Assembly (NCBI RefSeq): GCF_937927635.1
Contig: NZ_CALBRW010000037.1
Location: 1-64,000, forward strand
Length of the DNA stretch: 64,000 nt
Direction of reading: 5' to 3'
Source: an uncultured Microbacterium sp.
GTDB taxonomy: Bacteria > Actinomycetota > Actinomycetes > Actinomycetales > Microbacteriaceae
Below are positions 54,019 to 62,790 of this stretch, piece by piece. The first letter of the stretch is position 1, and every line of letters starts with the position of its first letter. The translations under genes and the position numbers were made by a program. Under the pieces are notes generated by a model, which searched no databases, was not told the DNA's origin, and saw nothing but the letters and a program-made list of their open reading frames with translations.

Positions 54019-55214
54019 GTCGGGCGCTGCGCGGTTGGGCGCGGCTGCCCGTGATCGGCCGCATCGCGGTGATCTACGTGGCGGCCCGGCTGGTGACGAC
54101 CGGCTTCCTGCTGCTGGCATCCGGCTTCTCGACCTCGGTCTCGCGGTTCGGGATCGCACCGGGCCTGCGCGACTACGTGCTGGGCTGGGATGCGCAGTGG
54201 TACTGGTGGGTGGCCGTGAACGGCTATCCGCACACGCTGCCGCTGACGGATGCCGGCGACATCGCCGAGAACGCCTGGGCGTTCATGCCGGTGTACCCGT
54301 GGGCGGCGGACATCGCGGGTCTCGGCGACTGGGCGGCGGGCGCCGTGCTGGTGTCGCTGGTCGCGGGCTTCCTGGCGAGCCTGGTGCTGCACCGGCTGCT
54401 GCGCCCGCGGATCGGCGCCTCGGCGGCGATGTGGGCGGTGGCGTTCTTCGCATCGGGTCCCACGTCGGCGATGTTCCAGGTGGGCTACGCCGAGGCGCTG
54501 TTCGTTCTCCTGCTGGTGCTGGCCCTGGATCTGGTGGCGCGGCGCCGCTACGCCTGGCTGTACGCGGTGCTGCCGGTGATGGGCTTCACACGCCCCGGCA
54601 TCCTCGCCTTCGCGCTGTTCCTGGGGCTGCACGGAATCCTGCGGTGGGTTCGTCGCGATCACGAGCCGCTGCCGGCGCGGCACGTCGTGCACATCATCGC
54701 GCTGGGCGCTCTGTCGGTGGTCGTCGGCTTCGCCTGGCAGGTGATCGCGGGCGTCGTCACGGGCGATCCGTCGGCGTACCTGAAGACCGAGCTCGCGTGG
54801 CGTCGCAACTGGCTGCTCGATCCGAGCTCCGAGTTCCTCCCGTTCGAGGGGTTCGTGCGCGGGGCGGAGTTCTGGGCAGGGCAGTGGGGGATGCCCGGCT
54901 GGACCGGCTGGGTGGTGCTGATGCTGCTGGTGGCGGGAGCCGCGGCGCTGCTGCTGCGATCGGCGTCGGTGCGCAGGCTCGGCTCCGACATCCGGCTGTG
55001 GAGCGCGAGCTACCTGCTGTACCTGCTGGCGGTGTTCTTCCCGCAGTCCTCGACGCTGCGGCTGCTCATGCCGCTGACGCCGCTGTGGGGTGCGCTGGCG
55101 GTGCGGCGATCGCGCCGGTTCCGGTGGGGGATGCTGGCGCTCTGCCTGCTCGCGCAATGGCTGTGGATCCTGTCGATGTACGGCCTGGCGACCACGTTCT
55201 ACCAGGTTCCATAG
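54000..55214 (+). CDS. PIG-V-like GT-C membrane mannosyltransferase homologue
   Basis: The protein has 404 residues and about ten membrane helices. The loop after helix 1 holds LGWDAQWYWWVAVNGYP (about 62-78), the WD-x-x-WY motif of PIG-V/GT-C enzymes that use polyprenyl-phosphate sugars. It is probably a mannosyltransferase acting on envelope glycolipid at the outer face. The GTG at 54000 lies inside the dapE 3' end, so the two are co-transcribed. The acceptor is unknown. Confidence 0.75.
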   Translation: MADRRLSRALRGWARLPVIGRIAVIYVAARLVTTGFLLLASGFSTSVSRFGIAPGLRDYVLGWDAQWYWWVAVNGYPHTLPLTDAGDIAENAWAFMPVYPWAADIAGLGDWAAGAVLVSLVAGFLASLVLHRLLRPRIGASAAMWAVAFFASGPTSAMFQVGYAEALFVLLLVLALDLVARRRYAWLYAVLPVMGFTRPGILAFALFLGLHGILRWVRRDHEPLPARHVVHIIALGALSVVVGFAWQVIAGVVTGDPSAYLKTELAWRRNWLLDPSSEFLPFEGFVRGAEFWAGQWGMPGWTGWVVLMLLVAGAAALLLRSASVRRLGSDIRLWSASYLLYLLAVFFPQSSTLRLLMPLTPLWGALAVRRSRRFRWGMLALCLLAQWLWILSMYGLATTFYQVP

Positions 55215-55327
55215 CCGGATCAGAGAGTGCGCACAGGCCGTCTGACCGGCGATTGTTGCGGGTGGCATGTCCCCGGCGCATGCTGACGATAAACTTGGTG
55301 CATACCACCGAGCGAAAGGATGCCGCG

Positions 55328-55501
55328 ATGGCAGCGATGAAGCCGAGGACTGGCGACGGACCGATGGAGGCCGTGAAGGAGGGGCGTCTCATCATCGTGC
55401 GAGTTCCGCTCGAAGGCGGCGGCCGTCTGGTCGTCTCCGTGAACGATGCAGAGGCCAAGGAGCTCCACGACGTGCTTGGCGCCGTCGTGGCAGCGGTCTG
55501 A
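55328..55501 (+). CDS. DUF3117 protein
   Basis: The protein has 57 residues and matches the actinobacterial DUF3117 family along its whole length (MAAMKPRTGDGPMEAVKEGR, then RVPLEGGGRLVVSV and ELHDVLGAV). The family is nearly universal in actinobacteria, with no established function. GAAAGGA lies 7 nt before the ATG. A perfect terminator follows at 55516-55548. Confidence 0.9.
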   Translation: MAAMKPRTGDGPMEAVKEGRLIIVRVPLEGGGRLVVSVNDAEAKELHDVLGAVVAAV

Positions 55502-55515
55502 CCGGAGAGCACAGC

Positions 55516-55548
55516 AGAAGGGGCGGTGGGTTGACCACCGCCCCTTCT
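55516..55548. terminator. terminator after the DUF3117 gene
   Basis: A perfect 14-bp stem (AGAAGGGGCGGTGG, 55516-55529, and its complement 55535-55548) with the loop GTTGA lies 14 nt after the stop. The convergent methyltransferase stop is 54 bp away, so it may serve both. Confidence 0.8.
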
Positions 55549-55601
55549 CGTGTCTTCGGGCGCTGCCCGTGGGCAGCGCCGCTTGGGACTCTGCGCCGGG
55601 C

Positions 55602-56234
55602 TCAGGCCGAGATGCGCGAGAGCTGCAGCAGGCCCTCTCCGGTCGTGGAGAGCGCCGCGAGCACCGCCGGCGACTCCTGGGTCTCCTGCACCAGCGAGCG
55701 GTACGCGCTGGTGACGGCATCGCGCTGCACGGGGTCGGCCACGCGGCCGCCGGCCAGCACCCGCGGCACGAGCACCAGCCCGCCCGGTCGCGCCAGGCGC
55801 AGACCGTGCTCGACGTACTCGATGACGTTCTCGGGGTCGGCGTCGACGAGCACGATGTCGTAGGACGCCTCGTTCATGCGCGGCAGCACGTCCGACGCTC
55901 GCCCGGTGATGAACCGGGCCCTCGCGGCGGGGATCTTCGCGTCGGCGAAGGCCTGCCTGGCCGCCGCCAGGTGCTCGGGCTCGTTGTCGATGGTGGTCAG
56001 CACCGCCTGCGGGGCGCCGCGCAGCAGCCACAGGCCGGAGACTCCGGCGCCGGTGCCGATCTCGACGATGGATCGGGCTGCGACGCTCGCCGCCAGCACC
56101 GCGTACTCGGCGCCGACGACCGGGCTGATCGGCGCAGCGCCGAGTTCGAGTGCGTGTGTGCGGGCGCGGGAGATGGCTGCGGGTTCGACGGTCGTCTCGC
56201 GGGCGAATCGGGCGTTCGCGTCGTGTTCGCTCAT
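55602..56234 (-). CDS. O-methyltransferase (class I, SAM-dependent)
   Basis: The protein has 210 residues. SAM-binding motif I is IVEIGTGAGVSGLWLL (about 57-72), the acidic residue after strand 2 is in TTIDNEPEH and motif II is YDIVLVDADPENVIEY, the catechol-O-methyltransferase-like pattern. In actinobacteria this gene regularly lies beside tatB or the ECF factor sigE, as here, but its substrate is unknown. The ATG at 56234 follows GGAGAACCCC. A TACGCT -10 box is at 56265-56270. Confidence 0.82.
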   Translation of the reverse strand: MSEHDANARFARETTVEPAAISRARTHALELGAAPISPVVGAEYAVLAASVAARSIVEIGTGAGVSGLWLLRGAPQAVLTTIDNEPEHLAAARQAFADAKIPAARARFITGRASDVLPRMNEASYDIVLVDADPENVIEYVEHGLRLARPGGLVLVPRVLAGGRVADPVQRDAVTSAYRSLVQETQESPAVLAALSTTGEGLLQLSRISA

Positions 56235-56319
56235 GGGGTTCTCCAGACGAATCGGGTCATAGACAGCGTAAGCGCCCGCGGTGCATGCCGCTGGCAGGCG
56301 CGGCGGGTAGCCTGAGGGG

Positions 56320-56727
56320 ATGGAGTTCGGCCTCACATTCGACAAGCTGCTGCTGATCGGCCTTGTCGCGGTGCTCATCATCGGCCCCGAGCGTCTGCCG
56401 AAGGCCGCTGAGGCGTTCTCCAAGTTCGTCCGCCGCGCGGGGGAGTACCTGCGCGACACCAAGGACAAGATGAAGGACGAGCTGGGCCCGGAGATCGACG
56501 AGGTCGACTGGCGCAAGCTGGATCCCCGCCAGTACGACCCGCGCCGCATCATCCGCGATGCGCTGTTCGAGGAGCCGTCGTTCGACAGTGCACCGAGCGC
56601 TCCCGCGACCTCGAACCCGTTCGCGGCCGACCCGGTCGTCGAGTCGGCCGCGCCGAGCCGTGCACCCCGGACGCGCGAGTTCTTCACCCGCGCCACGCCG
56701 CCGCCGTTCGACGCCGAGGCCACCTGA
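56320..56727 (+). CDS. tatB: Sec-independent translocase subunit TatB
   Basis: The protein has 135 residues. A single N-terminal helix (LLLIGLVAVLIIGPERLPKA, about 10-29, with the hinge Gly-Pro) leads to an amphipathic helix (EAFSKFVRRAGEYLRDTKDKMKDEL) and a disordered acidic tail. It recognises twin-arginine substrates together with TatC, which is not in the window. TAGCCT (56308-56313) lies 6 nt before the ATG. Confidence 0.9.
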   Translation: MEFGLTFDKLLLIGLVAVLIIGPERLPKAAEAFSKFVRRAGEYLRDTKDKMKDELGPEIDEVDWRKLDPRQYDPRRIIRDALFEEPSFDSAPSAPATSNPFAADPVVESAAPSRAPRTREFFTRATPPPFDAEAT

Positions 56728-56778
56728 TCCGCCCCGACCTGATCCGCCGGCGCAGACCTGATCCGTCGACTTCGGCGG

Positions 56779-57918
56779 TCAGAGCAGCCGCATCGGCAGT
56801 GAACGGCCGGCCAGGTCGCGTCCGCGCTGCGCGATGGTGCGGGCGAGCTCGATGATGGCCTGGGCCGCGGCGTCCTCCGGGTGGTCCAGCACCACCGGCA
56901 CCCCGGCATCCCCGCCCACGCGCAGCGCAGGGCTGAGCGGGATGGATGCCAGCAGCGGAACCTCCTCGGCGGGCGCGCCCTGGTCGCCGGGCGCGCTGAG
57001 CGCCGCGGACACCTCGCCGCCGCCGCCGGTGCCGAACAGGTCGATGACGGTGCCGTCCGGCAAGGTGTAGGGCGCCATGTTCTCGACGACGCCCATCACG
57101 TGCTGCCCGGTGCGGCGGGCGACCAGTCCGCTGCGGATGGCCACCTCCGACGCAGCGCGCTGCGGCGTGGTGACCACGAGCACCTCGGCGTGCGGCAGCA
57201 GCTGCCCGATCGTGATGGCGATGTCGCCCGTGCCCGGCGGCATGTCGATGAGCAGCACGTCCAGGTCGCCGAAGAACACGTCGGTGAGGAACTGCTTCAC
57301 GGTGCGGTGCAGCATGGGGCCGCGCCACGCCACCATCGCCTCGCCGTCGCGCAGGAACATCCCGATCGAGATGGCCTTCACATCGTGGGCGACCGGCGGC
57401 AGCATCATGTCGTCGATGCGCGTGGGCTGCGTTCCTGGCGCGATGCCGAGGAGCCCCGGGATCGAGAAGCCGTGCACGTCGGCATCCACCAGCCCCACCC
57501 GCAGGCCCTCGTGGGCGAGGGCGGCGGCGAGATTCGCGGTGACGGTGGACTTGCCCACGCCGCCCTTGCCGCTGGTGACGAGGATGACGCGGGTGAGCGA
57601 GTCCTTGGTGAACGGGATCTCCCTGGCGGGGTGTCCGTCGCGCAGCTTCTCGGTGAGGGCCCGGCGCTCGAACGGCGTCATCACGCCCACCTGCACGTCG
57701 ACGTCGGTGATGCCGGGGACGGCGGCCGCGGCATCCCGCACGTCCTGCTCGATGCGGCGCGCCATCGGGCATCCCACGATCGTGAGCACGATGGCGACGT
57801 CGGCGTGCGTGCCGTCGACGGAGATGGTGCGCACCATGTCCATGTCGCCGATGGGACGGCGGAGCTCGGGGTCCGTGACCGCGGAGACCGCTGCCCGGAC
57901 CTGATCTGCGGTGGTCAT
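56779..57918 (-). CDS. mrp: Mrp/NBP35-family Fe-S carrier P-loop ATPase
   Basis: The protein has 379 residues. An N-terminal MIP18/DUF59-like domain (about 1-95, with TIVGCPMARRIEQDV) precedes the deviant Walker A TSGKGGVGKST (about 116-126) and LLIDMPPGTGD. The family uses a C-terminal C-x-x-C to bridge an Fe-S cluster in a dimer. Here the corresponding stretch reads ENMAPYTLPDGTVIDLFG without cysteines, so cluster transfer in the usual way is unlikely. It is the last gene of a three-gene minus-strand unit and overlaps the DUF1003 gene by four bases. Confidence 0.9.
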   Translation of the reverse strand: MTTADQVRAAVSAVTDPELRRPIGDMDMVRTISVDGTHADVAIVLTIVGCPMARRIEQDVRDAAAAVPGITDVDVQVGVMTPFERRALTEKLRDGHPAREIPFTKDSLTRVILVTSGKGGVGKSTVTANLAAALAHEGLRVGLVDADVHGFSIPGLLGIAPGTQPTRIDDMMLPPVAHDVKAISIGMFLRDGEAMVAWRGPMLHRTVKQFLTDVFFGDLDVLLIDMPPGTGDIAITIGQLLPHAEVLVVTTPQRAASEVAIRSGLVARRTGQHVMGVVENMAPYTLPDGTVIDLFGTGGGGEVSAALSAPGDQGAPAEEVPLLASIPLSPALRVGGDAGVPVVLDHPEDAAAQAIIELARTIAQRGRDLAGRSLPMRLL

Positions 57919-58427
57919 GACGGGTTCTCCTCGGCCGGCTCCGGTTCGAGCTCGGCGAGCATCGACTTCAGCTCCTGGCGCAGCACCTCGCGGGTGACGA
58001 GCTTCTCGTTGCGCTCCTCGAGGGCCAGACGCAGCGCGACGATCTCACGCGCCAGGTACTCGGTGTCGGCCAGGTTGCGCTCGGCGCGCTGCCGGTCCTG
58101 CTCGATCTGCACGCGGTCGCGGTCGTCCTGACGGTTCTGCGCGAGCAGGATCAGCGGAGCCGCGTACGACGCCTGCAGCGAGAGCATCAGCGTCAGGGCG
58201 GTGAAGCCGAGGGCGGCGTCATCGAAGCGCAGGGCATGCGGCATGACGGTGTTCCAGCTGATCCAGAGCACGCAGAACAGGGTGAGGATGACCAGGAAGG
58301 CGGGAGTGCCCATCGCCCGGGCCACCCACTCCGTGAACCTGCCGAACCGGTCGCGCGAAGGCGCCTGCGGGCGGGCGGCGCTGGTGCCGGCGCGGGGGGT
58401 GTCCAGGCGCGCGCTGCGAGCCATCAT
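57915..58427 (-). CDS. DUF1003 membrane protein
   Basis: The protein has 170 residues. Two membrane helices (about 43-60 and 71-95) are followed by a long charged coiled coil (NRQDDRDRVQIEQDRQRAE onwards), the DUF1003 pattern. It sits between an Mrp ATPase and a PRC/CBS protein, with ATGA overlaps on both sides. This grouping is widespread in actinobacteria and may concern metal handling, which is inference. Confidence 0.82.
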   Translation of the reverse strand: MMARSARLDTPRAGTSAARPQAPSRDRFGRFTEWVARAMGTPAFLVILTLFCVLWISWNTVMPHALRFDDAALGFTALTLMLSLQASYAAPLILLAQNRQDDRDRVQIEQDRQRAERNLADTEYLAREIVALRLALEERNEKLVTREVLRQELKSMLAELEPEPAEENPS

Positions 58428-59686
58428 CGTGCTCCGCTCGTCTCGTTCTCGTCGGAGTCGTGCGTGCGCCAGTCGTCAGGCAGCAGGTAGTCCAGCACGT
58501 CGTCGACGCTGATCGCGCCGACGAGGCGGTGCGTGGAGTCCACCACCGGCAGCGAGACGAGGTCGTAGCTGGCCAGCAGGCGGGCCACCTCGGTGGCGGA
58601 TGCCGTGACCGAGACCGGCTCGATGTTGTCGTCCAGGATGGCCCCCAGTCGCTCGTGCGGCGGGTAGCGCAGCATCCGCTGGAAGTGCACGACGCCCAGC
58701 AGGCGTCCGGTGGGCGTCTCGAAGGGTGGCAGCGTGACGAACACCGCGGCGGCGAGGGCCGGATGCAGCTCGTGCCGGCGGATGAGGGCGAGCGCTTCGG
58801 CGACCGTGGCATCGGCGGAGAGGATGATGGGCTCGGTGGTCATCAGGCCGCCGGCGGTGTCGGGGCCGTAGCGCAGCAGGGTGCGGACGTCCTCCGCCTC
58901 CTCCGGCTCCATGAGCGCCAGCAGCTGCTCGAGGCGCTCCGGCGGGAGCTGTGCGAGCAGGTCGGCCGCGTCGTCCGGTTCCATCTCGTCGAGCACGTCG
59001 GCGGCGCGCTCGTCGCCCAGGCGGTCCAGGATGCCGACCTGGTCGTCCTCGGGCATCTCCTCCAGCGCGTCGGCCAGCCGCTCGTCGGGAAGCTCCTCCG
59101 CGACCTCGATCAGGCGCTGCTCGGGAAGGTCCAACAGCGTTGTGGCCAGGTCGGCCGCGTGCAGCTCGGAGTAGGTGGCGACCAGCTGTTCGGCGGACTG
59201 CGCCTCGCCGGGGCGCTGCTGCTCGGCGACCTCGTTCCATGCGGCGAATGTCGTGGGGCCCTTCGCGAAGGGGGAGGCGCTGGTCTTCGCCTTGCGCAGG
59301 AAGAGCTGCGTGACGGCCCATTCGCCGTGCCGGTCCTGCTCGATGGCGGCGTCCTCGACGACGGCGGTGCCGCTGCCGTCGGTCAGACTCACCTTCCTGC
59401 CGAGGTACTCGGCCAGCACGCGCACCTCGCCGGGACGCGGCTGGAAGCGGCGCACGTTGATCAGGCCCGTGCTGATGACCTGTCCGGCGCGGATCGAGTT
59501 GACGCGCCCGATGGACAGGAACACGTGTCGGCGACCGGGGATCTCCACGACCAGGCCGATCACGCGAGGAGCGGCGGTTTTTCGGTACACGATGACGACG
59601 TCCCGGACCTTGCCGAGCCGGTCGCCCACGGGGTCGAACACGGCGCAGCCGGCCAGGCGCGCGACGAAAACCCGTTGTGTGCTCAC
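58424..59686 (-). CDS. PRC-barrel, MgtE_N and CBS-pair cytosolic protein
   Basis: The protein has 420 residues. It has a PRC-barrel (about 10-95, GCAVFDPVGDRLGKVRDVV), an MgtE N-terminal superhelix (about 165-275, with repeated LPDERLADALEEMPEDDQ and MEPDDAADLLAQLP) and two CBS domains (about 280-400). The magnesium channel of MgtE is absent, so this is a sensor module without its pore; it may bind Mg2+ or nucleotides and act on the DUF1003 partner. The GTG at 59686 is 7 nt after TACGCT (59694-59699). Confidence 0.85.
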   Translation of the reverse strand: MSTQRVFVARLAGCAVFDPVGDRLGKVRDVVIVYRKTAAPRVIGLVVEIPGRRHVFLSIGRVNSIRAGQVISTGLINVRRFQPRPGEVRVLAEYLGRKVSLTDGSGTAVVEDAAIEQDRHGEWAVTQLFLRKAKTSASPFAKGPTTFAAWNEVAEQQRPGEAQSAEQLVATYSELHAADLATTLLDLPEQRLIEVAEELPDERLADALEEMPEDDQVGILDRLGDERAADVLDEMEPDDAADLLAQLPPERLEQLLALMEPEEAEDVRTLLRYGPDTAGGLMTTEPIILSADATVAEALALIRRHELHPALAAAVFVTLPPFETPTGRLLGVVHFQRMLRYPPHERLGAILDDNIEPVSVTASATEVARLLASYDLVSLPVVDSTHRLVGAISVDDVLDYLLPDDWRTHDSDENETSGAR

Positions 59687-59763
59687 AGCATCCAGCGTAG
59701 TCGGCGCACCGGCGTGACGACCCTCGGAGACTCCTGCTGGGAGGCGGATGGGACAATGGGGCG

Positions 59764-60669
59764 ATGAGCATGATGAATCGCCCGGCCCGCGCCAACGATC
59801 TCGGTGAGATGGTCGCGTCCTCGCACGACTACGAAGTCGCTCAGAAGACCGTGTCGAAGCTGATCGAGGGTGATGTCCCCGCGCGGGACATCGCGATCGT
59901 CGGTCAGGGGGTGCGCACCGTCGAGCGGGTGACCGGCCGGCTCGGCTATGCCGCCGCCGCGCGCTCGGGCGCCGTGAACGGCGTGCTGATCGGGCTGGTG
60001 CTCTCGGCCATCATGCTGTTCGGCAACCCGAAGGCCGAGATCTCGCTGTTCCTCGGATTCATCCTGGTCGGCGTCGCGCTGGGGATGATCATGAGCCTGG
60101 TGACGTACTCGATCGTGCGCAGGCGGCGCGATTTCGCATCCATGACGCAGATGCTGGCGGATCACTACGAGGTGCGCGTGCAGACGGGGTCGCTGGCGAA
60201 GGCCCGGCAGGTGCTGGGCTCGGAGCGCGTCGCCGCGCCGCGGCCGACCGTGGACCTGAGCAAGCCGCCGCAGTTCGGTGAGCGGATCCCCGCGCCGGGC
60301 ACGGCCCCGGAGCCTGCTCCTGCGCCGCCGGCGCCCGCTCCTGCGCCTCCCGCTCCTGCTCCTCCTGCTGCACCCGGGCCGGCAGTGACGGATGCCGATG
60401 ACTCGACCGCGACGGATGCCGGTGAATCGACGTCGGGGCAGCCCGCGTCTGCGGCGCCGACTGCTCCCGGGACCGCGGCGGCGTCCAAGGCGTCTCCGGA
60501 CTCAGCGGATGCCGGTGAGCCGGTGTCCGAGCCTGCGCCCGAGCAGGCCGCGCCCTCCCAGCAGGCCGCGCCGTCGGCCTCCGAGGGTCCGTCGCCGGAG
60601 CAGACGACGGATGACGGCGACGCATCGGATTCGCACGATGGCGACTCCGGGGCATCCGAGTCGCGATGA
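59764..60669 (+). CDS. general-stress (YflT/GSP17M-type) membrane protein with Pro/Ala-rich tail
   Basis: The protein has 301 residues. The N-terminal domain (VASSHDYEVAQKTVSKLIEGDVPARDIAIVG, about 17-47) is of the heat-induced stress protein type. Two membrane helices (about 72-88 and 92-116) and a long low-complexity tail of Pro, Ala, Glu, Asp and Ser follow. The actinobacterial form is predicted to be membrane-bound. GACAAT (59752-59757) lies 6 nt before the ATG. Two genes follow with ATGA overlaps. Confidence 0.8.
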   Translation: MSMMNRPARANDLGEMVASSHDYEVAQKTVSKLIEGDVPARDIAIVGQGVRTVERVTGRLGYAAAARSGAVNGVLIGLVLSAIMLFGNPKAEISLFLGFILVGVALGMIMSLVTYSIVRRRRDFASMTQMLADHYEVRVQTGSLAKARQVLGSERVAAPRPTVDLSKPPQFGERIPAPGTAPEPAPAPPAPAPAPPAPAPPAAPGPAVTDADDSTATDAGESTSGQPASAAPTAPGTAAASKASPDSADAGEPVSEPAPEQAAPSQQAAPSASEGPSPEQTTDDGDASDSHDGDSGASESR

Positions 60670-61076
60670 CGTCGCCCGGGCGTGAGGCGACGGGCGTCTC
60701 GGCGTGGGCGCTGGGCCTGCTGATCCTCATCCCCGTTCCGATGCTGGGCGCGCTGGCGTCCGGCGGCGCGATGATCGCGGCCTACGGCACGCTGTCGAAG
60801 CAGGGTGAGCTGGCGAAGGTCAACGCCGCCGCGGCTCGCCGGTGGGGACTGACCTTCCTGGTGGTGTCCACGGGGCTGCTGGTGGCGCAGCTGGTGATCG
60901 GCATCGTCCGGCTGATCACGCACGCGACGGGCGCGCCGGGTTTCCTGCCGCTGGGCATCCCGATCGGGCTGTACTTCCTCGTGTGCGTGGTGCACGTGAT
61001 GGTCGTCGTGGTGGGGACGATGCGCGCTCGCCGTGGTGAGGTTGTGCGGCTGCCGTTCATGCGGGATGCGGCATGA
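60666..61076 (+). CDS. DUF4870-like membrane protein
   Basis: The protein has 136 residues with three or four membrane helices (LGLLILIPVPMLGALASGGAM, LTFLVVSTGLLVAQLVIGI, IGLYFLVCVVHVMVVVV). This resembles DUF4870 proteins, though no strict motif is present. Both ends overlap neighbouring genes by four bases. Function unknown. Confidence 0.65.
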   Translation: MTSPGREATGVSAWALGLLILIPVPMLGALASGGAMIAAYGTLSKQGELAKVNAAAARRWGLTFLVVSTGLLVAQLVIGIVRLITHATGAPGFLPLGIPIGLYFLVCVVHVMVVVVGTMRARRGEVVRLPFMRDAA

Positions 61077-61741
61077 AGATCGAGGTGCCGCTGCCCGCCG
61101 GTGCTGTATCGGTGACGACCGCCTGGTCGCGGCCCTCAGGCGGTTCGGCGGGCGTGGTCGCGATCGCGCATGGCGCGGGCGCCGCGATGGATCATCCCTT
61201 CCTGGTGGGCTTCGCGAATGCGATGGCGAATGCCGGGTTCGCGGCGGTGCGCTTCAACTTCCCGTACTCCGAGGCGGGCAGGCGGATGCCGGGGCCCGCC
61301 GCGCACGCGATGCTGACCTGGCGCGCGGTGATCGCTGCGCTGCGCGCTGCGGAGCCGGGGATGCCTGTGTTCGCGTGCGGCAAGTCGTACGGCGGTCGGA
61401 TGGCGTCGATGGCAGTGGCCGAGGGACTGGAGGTGGATGGCCTGGCGTACCTCGGGTATCCGCTGCATCCGCCGGGGAAGCCGGAGAAGTCGCGTGTGGA
61501 TCATCTGCCGGCTGTGCGTCCGCCGCAGCTGTTCGTGGAGGGGACGGTGGATCCCTTCGTGCAGCCGCTCTCGCAGCTGGAGGAGGCGGTCGCGTCGTGT
61601 CAGGATGCCCGGATCGCGTGGGTCGAGGGCGGCGGGCACTCCTTCGAGGTGAAGGGGCGCAAGCGCCCTGCCGATGAGGTGGGCGGGTCGGTGGCGCCGG
61701 TGGTGGCGGAGTTCTTCGCGGGGCTCGCCGAACGGTTGTAG
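61073..61741 (+). CDS. alpha/beta hydrolase of the KANL3/Tex30 (dienelactone-hydrolase-like) family
   Basis: The protein has 222 residues. AIAHGAGAAMDHPF is the oxyanion region, FACGKSYGGRMAS holds the nucleophile (Ser in G-K-S-Y-G), VEGTVDPFV the acid and WVEGGGHSFE the His, so the triad is complete. The substrate is unknown. It is the last gene of a three-gene unit with the stress protein. It converges on the YdcF gene with 13 bp between the stops. Confidence 0.82.
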   Translation: MKIEVPLPAGAVSVTTAWSRPSGGSAGVVAIAHGAGAAMDHPFLVGFANAMANAGFAAVRFNFPYSEAGRRMPGPAAHAMLTWRAVIAALRAAEPGMPVFACGKSYGGRMASMAVAEGLEVDGLAYLGYPLHPPGKPEKSRVDHLPAVRPPQLFVEGTVDPFVQPLSQLEEAVASCQDARIAWVEGGGHSFEVKGRKRPADEVGGSVAPVVAEFFAGLAERL

Positions 61742-61754
61742 AAGAGAACCAGGG

Positions 61755-62444
61755 TCAGGTCTCTGTCGCCGAGCGGGCGCGACGATCACGGGTGCTTCTC
61801 GCCCAGTCGCCGGTGCGTTTGGCGTGTGCGGCGCGCAGCGATCCGAGGATCTTGAGCACAGGGGATTCGCCGAGGCGGTGCTCGGCGCCGCGGACCAGTC
61901 GCTGGGCGAGGTCTGGCCGCTGGTGCCAGAGGATCTGGCGGCCGATCTCGGCATGCGGCGCGTTGGAGACGATGCTGATGGTGTCGGCGTGCTCGATGAG
62001 CGGGATCGCGTGCGCGATGTTCTCCCAGGTGGAGCGGCTGGTCGTGTCGAGGGCGATCTCGCCCGGGAATCCGAGCTCGTCTCGCGCAAAGCGCTGCATG
62101 ATGATCGCTTCGGACGTGCTGCTGTGGACGGGGCCGCCGCAGAGGATCAGGAGGTTGTCGGCGTGCGGGGCGAGGGAGCGGATGCCGGCGCGCACGCGGA
62201 AGCGGTTGACGAGGTTGGCGCGCTCGCCGGTGTTCCCGTAGCCGAGCACGATCACGGCGTGGATGTGGCGGGACTCTGCTCCGTTGCATCCGGCCTGCGA
62301 CCTGCGCGTGCTGGTTCGCTGTGCGGCGGCGCCGAGCCAACGGGTGCTGGCCCGTCGGTCGACCTCCTCGGCCCAGGCCCACAGGGCGACGAGGCTCGCG
62401 GACGATGCCAGGGCAGCGATGGCGAGACACCGGCGGATGGACAC
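61755..62444 (-). CDS. YdcF/SanA-type DUF218 membrane-anchored protein
   Basis: The protein has 229 residues. An N-terminal membrane anchor (about 5-26) is followed by the DUF218 domain (AVIVLGYGNTGERANLVNRFRVRAGI, LILCGG, EAIIMQRFA, LDTTSRSTWENI). Family members affect envelope integrity and vancomycin tolerance in other bacteria, but the reaction is not known. The GTG at 62444 is 6 nt after TATCGT (62451-62456). A minisatellite starts 43 bp upstream. Confidence 0.8.
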   Translation of the reverse strand: MSIRRCLAIAALASSASLVALWAWAEEVDRRASTRWLGAAAQRTSTRRSQAGCNGAESRHIHAVIVLGYGNTGERANLVNRFRVRAGIRSLAPHADNLLILCGGPVHSSTSEAIIMQRFARDELGFPGEIALDTTSRSTWENIAHAIPLIEHADTISIVSNAPHAEIGRQILWHQRPDLAQRLVRGAEHRLGESPVLKILGSLRAAHAKRTGDWARSTRDRRARSATET

Positions 62445-62486
62445 GTTGCCACGATAGCCCGGCGCAGCAGGACGTGTTCCCGTGGG

Positions 62487-62790
62487 CTGTGCTCAGGTCA
62501 GCCGTGTTCGGGCCGGCAATGCTCAGCCAGCCGTGCTCAGCCAGCCGGTTCAGGTCGGTCGGTTCAGGTCGTCCGGTTCGGGCCACCAATGCTCAGCCGG
62601 CCGGTCCAGGCCAGCTGGTTCAGATCAGCCGGTTCGGACCATCCGGTTCGGACCGGCAGTGCTCAGCCAGCCGGTTCAGGTCGGCGGGTTCAGGTCGGCG
62701 GGTTCAGGTCGGCGGGTTCAGGTCAGCAGTGCTCAGCCAGCCGTGTCGAGGCCAGCCATGCCCAGTCCAGCCGCGCCGGACCCGCCGTGG
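62487..62790. repeat. 14-bp minisatellite, about 21 degenerate units
   Basis: From 62487 to the end of the HNH gene the sequence divides into about 21 head-to-tail units of 14 bp (a few of 15), in two main forms: CCGGTTCAGGTCGG and CAGTGCTCAGCCAG. The most regular part is 62671-62726, with three identical units (GGTTCAGGTCGGCG from 62673) and a fourth near-copy. The period is not a multiple of three and there is no gene in it. It fills the 346-bp gap between the YdcF promoter and the HNH gene. Confidence 0.85.

Noticed and set aside
62487..62790. A coding region of tandem peptide repeats
   Set aside because: The unit is 14-15 bp, so no reading frame is kept across units, and stops interrupt each frame.
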